Assembly: GCA_029564595.1 (NCBI GenBank)
Contig: JAKQPS010000157.1
Location: forward strand, 1 to 64,000
DNA: 64,000 bases
Reading direction: 5' to 3'
Source of the DNA: a bacterium
GTDB taxonomy: Bacteria; UBP15; UBA6099
Position numbers and translations under genes: made by a program. The notes beneath the pieces were generated by a model that saw only the letters and a program-made list of their open reading frames with translations, was not told the origin of the DNA and ran no database searches. Positions 60,159-64,000 of the stretch are shown piece after piece (positions within the stretch are counted from its first letter, which is position 1; the number at the start of each line of letters is the position of its first letter).

Positions 60159-60204
60159 GCGCCGCTTCCCCCTTTGCCGGTTGTGAAGCGGCGCTTATTA
60201 TTTT
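60159..60204 (+). terminator. intrinsic terminator of the infC operon
   Basis: Perfect 10-bp stem GCGCCGCTTC (60159-60168)/GAAGCGGCGC (60185-60194) followed by TTATTATTTT. It ends just before the rRNA methyltransferase ATG at 60220. Confidence 0.8.
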
Positions 60205-60219
60205 ACGCGGAAGACTTTT

Positions 60220-61044
60220 ATGCTGAATGTCACGAGAATTGAAAGCCTTAACAACCCTCAGGCGCGCGAGCTTGCCGCCCTTTCAACCCGAAAGGGACGC
60301 GCAAAAGCGGGCTGTTTCGCCATCGACGGCGTCCGCATGCTTGAAGACGCGCTGAAAGCGACCAACGTTGCTGTGCGCCGCGTCGCCGCGCTCGAATCTC
60401 TAGCTGAAGACAAAAACATCTCGCGACTTCTGGGCGCTTGTTCAGACGAGGGCGCGGCCATTCTTCTGGTCGCTCCTCAGGTGATGTCGAAAATTTCCCG
60501 CATGGAGACCAGCCAAGGAATAGTAGCCGAAGTTTCGCTGGAGAAAATGCCCAAGCTTGGGGATGTCGATTTCGAGGGGGCGTCCGTGATAGCTCACGCT
60601 GTCCGCGACCCGCGAAACATGGGAATGCTGGCGAGGACGTGCGAGGCCGCCGGGGCAGGGGCGCTGTTCGCTCCGTCGGGCGCTACCGACCCGTTTCACC
60701 CCATCGCCGCGCAGACGTCCATGGGGGCGGTCTTCTATCATAAGATAGTGACGGGGTCGGAAACGGAAGATATTGTGGCCGCCGCAAGAAAGGCCAGACC
60801 CGGCATTGCGGTCATCGGCGCGGCGACTAGGGCCGGAGTCCCGATCGCCGATTTCATGAAGGCTCCGCCGCGCGATTTGCTTCTGGTCCTCGGCAACGAG
60901 GGCGCCGGGCTTGACTCAGAGACGGCTTCTCTCCTCGACTCGACCGTGACCATCCCGATTTTCGGAAGGGCGGAATCTCTCAACGTGTCGGTGGCGGCGG
61001 GTTTGATTTTGTATTTGCACAGGCTGTCTTTGAAAAAGAAATGA
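60220..61044 (+). CDS. TrmH/SpoU-family RNA 2'-O-methyltransferase
   Basis: 274 residues. N-terminal substrate-binding domain (IESLNNPQARELAALSTRKGRAK, about 5-95) and a SPOUT knotted domain with motif 1 HAVRDPRNMGMLARTCEAAG, motif 2 LLLVLGNEGAGL and motif 3 IPIFGRAESLNVSVAAGL. Methylates ribose in rRNA (RlmB/YsgA type). The neighbouring pheS-pheT order matches B. subtilis ysgA-pheS-pheT. Confidence 0.92.
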   Translation: MLNVTRIESLNNPQARELAALSTRKGRAKAGCFAIDGVRMLEDALKATNVAVRRVAALESLAEDKNISRLLGACSDEGAAILLVAPQVMSKISRMETSQGIVAEVSLEKMPKLGDVDFEGASVIAHAVRDPRNMGMLARTCEAAGAGALFAPSGATDPFHPIAAQTSMGAVFYHKIVTGSETEDIVAAARKARPGIAVIGAATRAGVPIADFMKAPPRDLLLVLGNEGAGLDSETASLLDSTVTIPIFGRAESLNVSVAAGLILYLHRLSLKKK

Positions 61045-61120
61045 CGCGCAACCCGGAACAGCCGGAGCGCGAGCGGCCGGGACGCCGGGGATATAACTCA
61101 AACATTTTGAAGGTGACGCG

Positions 61121-62143
61121 ATGGATCAGGAACTGACGAAACTGCTGGAAGACGCGGCGGCCGCTTTCAAAGCCGCTCGGAACAATCAGGAACTTCAGGA
61201 CGCAAAGGCCGCGTATCTGGGAAAAAAGGGGCGCATCGGAGAGCAGATGGCGCGCCTCAAGGAACTGCCCAGCAACAGGCGCGGCAGCTTCGGCGACTCC
61301 GTCAACAAAGTAAAAACCCAACTCGAAGAGGTCTTCGCTTCGCGCAAAGCCGAGCTTGACCGGATTAAGCTCGAAGAGAAAATCCGCGCGCAGAAACTAG
61401 ACGTGACGCTCCCCGGACTGCGGTTCCCCGTCGGCAGAGTCCATCCGCTCACCCGCGTGTGGAACGAGGCGGTGGAAATCTTCATGGCGATGGGGTTCGA
61501 CGTGGTCGAGGGGCCGGAAATAGAGACGGAGTGGTACAACTTCGAGGCGCTGAATCTCGACGCCGACCATCCCGCGAGGGACGAACAGGACTCGTTCTAC
61601 ATCACCGGGGACACGTTGCTGCGGACGCAGACGTCGCCGGTTCAGATAAGGACGATGGAGCGGGTGGGGAAGCCGCCGGTTCAGGTAATCGCTCCCGGAC
61701 GCACTTTCCGCAGGGACGCTCCGGATGCCAGCCATTCGCCGGTCTTTCACCAGATCGAAGGCCTGATGGTGGACAAAGGCATCACGATGGGCAACCTCAA
61801 GGCGGTGCTCGAAGAGTTCAACCGCGAGATGTTCGGCAAAGACGTCCGCTCCCGCTTCAGGCCCGACTTTTTCCCGTTCACGGAGCCGAGCGTGGAGATA
61901 GCGATATCTTGTTTTATCTGCGGGGCGAAGGGGTGTCCGGCCTGCAAGCGCACCGGATGGATAGAGATACTCGGCGCCGGCATGATGCATCCGCAAGTGC
62001 TGAGGAACGGCGGGTTCAATCCGGACGAGGTCAGCGGGTTCGCCTTCGGCATAGGCATAGACCGACTGGCTCTTCTCAAATACGGAATCGACGACATCAG
62101 GCTGCTGTACGAGAACGATTTGAGGTTCCTCAATCAGTTCTGA
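61121..62143 (+). CDS. pheS: phenylalanyl-tRNA synthetase alpha subunit
   Basis: 340 residues. Coiled-coil N-terminus (about 1-90), then the class II core: DTLLRTQTSPVQIRTME, PGRTFRRDAPDASHSPVFHQIEG (motif 2 region), EPSVEIAISCFIC and motif 3 GFAFGIGIDRLALLKYGIDD. SD GAAGGTG before ATG. Forms an alpha2-beta2 enzyme with PheT. Confidence 0.97.
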   Translation: MDQELTKLLEDAAAAFKAARNNQELQDAKAAYLGKKGRIGEQMARLKELPSNRRGSFGDSVNKVKTQLEEVFASRKAELDRIKLEEKIRAQKLDVTLPGLRFPVGRVHPLTRVWNEAVEIFMAMGFDVVEGPEIETEWYNFEALNLDADHPARDEQDSFYITGDTLLRTQTSPVQIRTMERVGKPPVQVIAPGRTFRRDAPDASHSPVFHQIEGLMVDKGITMGNLKAVLEEFNREMFGKDVRSRFRPDFFPFTEPSVEIAISCFICGAKGCPACKRTGWIEILGAGMMHPQVLRNGGFNPDEVSGFAFGIGIDRLALLKYGIDDIRLLYENDLRFLNQF

Positions 62144-62179
62144 TTATAATATTGACAAACAGCAAAAAGGAGCGCGGAC

Positions 62180-64000
62180 ATGCGGGTCCCTGTTGAATGG
62201 CTGAAAGAATATGTTGACTTCGATGAATCCACCGAGGAGATTGCCGAACTGCTGACGATGGCGGGCCTCGAAGTGGGAGAGATATCGCTGGAGAGGTTCG
62301 GTTTCGAGAATTCCTACGTGTGCGAGGTCGTCGCCTGCGAGCGCCATCCGGCGCGCGACGAGTTTTTCGTCCTGAAAGTGGCGGCGGACGGGATGGAACG
62401 CATCGTCCTGACCAATCTCCGCGCGTACTCGCCCGGCGAAATCCTTCCCATTGCTTTCGAGGGCTACACATTTCCGGACGGCTCCAAGCTGGAGCCTATG
62501 AAGTTCGGCGGCGTGGAGTCGAACGCGAAAATAATGTCGGAATGGGACATCGAATATTCGGACAACAGGGAAGTGGTGTTGCCGCTGCCGGAGACGGCCA
62601 AACCGGGCGACCGCGTGCCGGACGCTCTCGGAATGACCCTTGAAGTTCTGGTGTTCGAGCTTCGCGCCAATAGGGGCGACTGCTTGTGCGTTCTGGGCGT
62701 GGCGACAGAGTTGGCCGCCGTACTGAACAGGCCGCTGAAGAAAAATGTGTTCGACGTTTCTTTTGAAGAGAAGAAGCGGGACGTCGAGTTCACGGTGGAC
62801 ATACGAGACGCCGATCTTTGTTCCAGATACACGGGACGCCTGTTGCAGAATATCGTTATCACAGAATCCACGCCGCTGATGAAGCGCCGCCTGACCGCCT
62901 GCGGGATGCGGCCCATCAACTGCATAGTCGATGTCACCAACTATGTGATGCTCGAAGTCGGCCAGCCGCTTCACGCGTTCGATCTGGACACGCTGGAGAA
63001 CCGGGAGATAATCGTGCGCCGCGCCGCGGAGGGCGAATCGATAGTCACTATAGACGGGGCTGACCGCGCGCTCTCCACCGAGATGCTGGTCATCGCCGAC
63101 AGCTCGCGCCCTGTGGCCGTGGCCGGAGTGATGGGCGGCCTTCAGACGGAAATCACAGACGCCACCAAGAACATGCTCCTCGAATCGGCGTTCTTCAATC
63201 CCCGCTCGATACGAAGGACGGCTTCCGCCCTCGACATGAGGTCAGAAGCCTCCATGAGATTTGAAAAAACGATACCGCTCGACGATGTCGCGGCGGCCTC
63301 GAATTACGCGACATGGCTCATTTGGAAGAACGGCTGGGGCGCTCCTCTTTCCGGCATGATCGATTCGTTCCCCGCGCCTAAGAACCCTGTTTCAATATCC
63401 GTTTCCGGAGACAAAATCCGCTCGCTGACTTCTCCCGATTTGACGGACGATGTGATTGCCGACGCGCTCAACCGCCTGAACTTCTCGGTAAAGCTGGAAG
63501 GCGGCGAAATATCCGCGACCGCGCCGTCCCGCCGCTCGGACATCTCCATCTGGCAAGACCTCGCCGAAGAGGCCGCGCGGATTTTCGGATACGAGCGAAT
63601 CACTTCCGAACTGCCCACAGTGAAGATTCGCCGCGCGGTGATGATGCCCAATCTTTACGCCAATCGCAGGCTCCGAGAGCTTCTCTTCAGAGCCAACCTC
63701 TCGGAAGCCATCACCTTCAGCTTCACTCGAATGGAAGACCTGTCGAAGATATGGCCTGAAAACACCCCGGCGGCGGTTCCGATTAGGAATCCGCTCACCG
63801 AGGACCAAACGCATCTGCGACCTTCCATCATTCCCAACATGCTCAATGTGGTCGCCCACAACAGAAGGAACATCGGCGACGCGCCGATACAGTTGTTCGA
63901 GCTTGGCAGGATTTTCTTCAACCCGTCGCAGCCGAGCGAGAAGGATTCGCTTGTGATAGCGGTTTCAGGGCGTTCGCTGAGGACTCCCACTGAGTCCGAC
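62180..64000 (+). CDS. pheT: phenylalanyl-tRNA synthetase beta subunit (5' part)
   Basis: 607 residues to the window end; the full protein is usually near 800. ATG 62180 with AAAGGAG 9 nt upstream gives RVPVEWLKEYVDF. N-terminal EMAP/tRNA-binding domain (about 40-150; rather divergent, the usual CSxxELG reads MSEWDIE), B3/B4 editing domain (ALELEAVLNRPL-like ATELAAVLNRP, CGMRPINCIVDVTNYVMLEVGQPLHAFDL), VAGVMGG, B5 domain, and the start of the catalytic-like core (EAITFSF, IRNPLTEDQTHLRPSIIPNML). Runs off the end of the window with no defect. Confidence 0.97.
   Translation, partial: MRVPVEWLKEYVDFDESTEEIAELLTMAGLEVGEISLERFGFENSYVCEVVACERHPARDEFFVLKVAADGMERIVLTNLRAYSPGEILPIAFEGYTFPDGSKLEPMKFGGVESNAKIMSEWDIEYSDNREVVLPLPETAKPGDRVPDALGMTLEVLVFELRANRGDCLCVLGVATELAAVLNRPLKKNVFDVSFEEKKRDVEFTVDIRDADLCSRYTGRLLQNIVITESTPLMKRRLTACGMRPINCIVDVTNYVMLEVGQPLHAFDLDTLENREIIVRRAAEGESIVTIDGADRALSTEMLVIADSSRPVAVAGVMGGLQTEITDATKNMLLESAFFNPRSIRRTASALDMRSEASMRFEKTIPLDDVAAASNYATWLIWKNGWGAPLSGMIDSFPAPKNPVSISVSGDKIRSLTSPDLTDDVIADALNRLNFSVKLEGGEISATAPSRRSDISIWQDLAEEAARIFGYERITSELPTVKIRRAVMMPNLYANRRLRELLFRANLSEAITFSFTRMEDLSKIWPENTPAAVPIRNPLTEDQTHLRPSIIPNMLNVVAHNRRNIGDAPIQLFELGRIFFNPSQPSEKDSLVIAVSGRSLRTPTESD

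Overview
The window reads as chromosome of a GC-rich, double-membraned and probably anaerobic bacterium. The outer membrane is indicated by an LptD-like barrel protein (13.9-15.6 kb), a heptose-bisphosphate phosphatase and a UDP-GlcNAc 2-epimerase. Anaerobic or fermentative metabolism is suggested by an aldehyde:ferredoxin oxidoreductase next to an acyl-CoA dehydrogenase. Housekeeping gene orders are conventional (rsmD-coaD-rpmF-acpP-rnc-smc-ftsY, purE-purB-purC, hisH-A-F-I, infC-rpmI-rplT-rRNA MTase-pheS-pheT). I cannot assign a phylum; a Desulfobacterota-like or uncultivated candidate-phylum bacterium would fit. Several clear sigma70-type promoters (TTGACA, 17-18 nt, TATAAT-like) and GTG/TTG starts are visible.

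Layout. 0-0.6 kb: dispersed structured repeats. 0.6-3.3 kb: PfkB-type kinase (-) and D-aminoacylase-type amidohydrolase (+). 3.5-10.6 kb: rsmD, coaD, a small acidic protein, rpmF, acpP, rnc, smc, ftsY. 11.0-13.7 kb: NfeD-like/flotillin membrane pair and an orphan membrane protein. 13.9-19.0 kb (-): LptD-like protein, wecB, and an AAA ATPase/DUF4276 pair that looks like a defence module. 19.1-24.0 kb: S55 peptidase coupled to purE-purB-purC. 24.0-27.3 kb: two PilT-type ATPases and a glycosyltransferase. 27.4-34.6 kb: CNNM/CorC protein, an ion-transporter-superfamily permease and a 1491-residue multi-PAS hybrid kinase. 34.7-43.2 kb: his genes, miaB, mutS, gmhB, AMP-binding enzyme. 43.5-51.8 kb: pilin-like protein, Cys-rich kinase plus NtrC-type regulator, CheX-like protein, oxidoreductase, AOR and acyl-CoA dehydrogenase. 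51.9-56.1 kb: an AT-rich island. 56.1-64 kb: UvrD-type helicase, YjbQ, tRNA-Cys, tRNA-Val, the infC operon and pheS-pheT (pheT runs off the window).

The most unusual material is of three kinds. First, two families of dispersed intergenic elements have stems preserved by compensatory changes (copies at 1-154, 377-547, 51893-52074 and a hairpin at 10662-10686; second family at 167-251 and 13238-13302). Second, the AT-rich island at 52.2-55.9 kb encodes a PD-(D/E)XK-like protein, a DUF932 protein, a DnaB-like protein that has lost its Walker A lysine, and a seven-TPR protein. Third, several housekeeping-family proteins have altered key residues: ACP with DSR instead of DSL, an AMP-binding enzyme with an aberrant P-loop, a CheX-like protein without the catalytic Asn, and an acyl-CoA dehydrogenase with the base in the alternative position.
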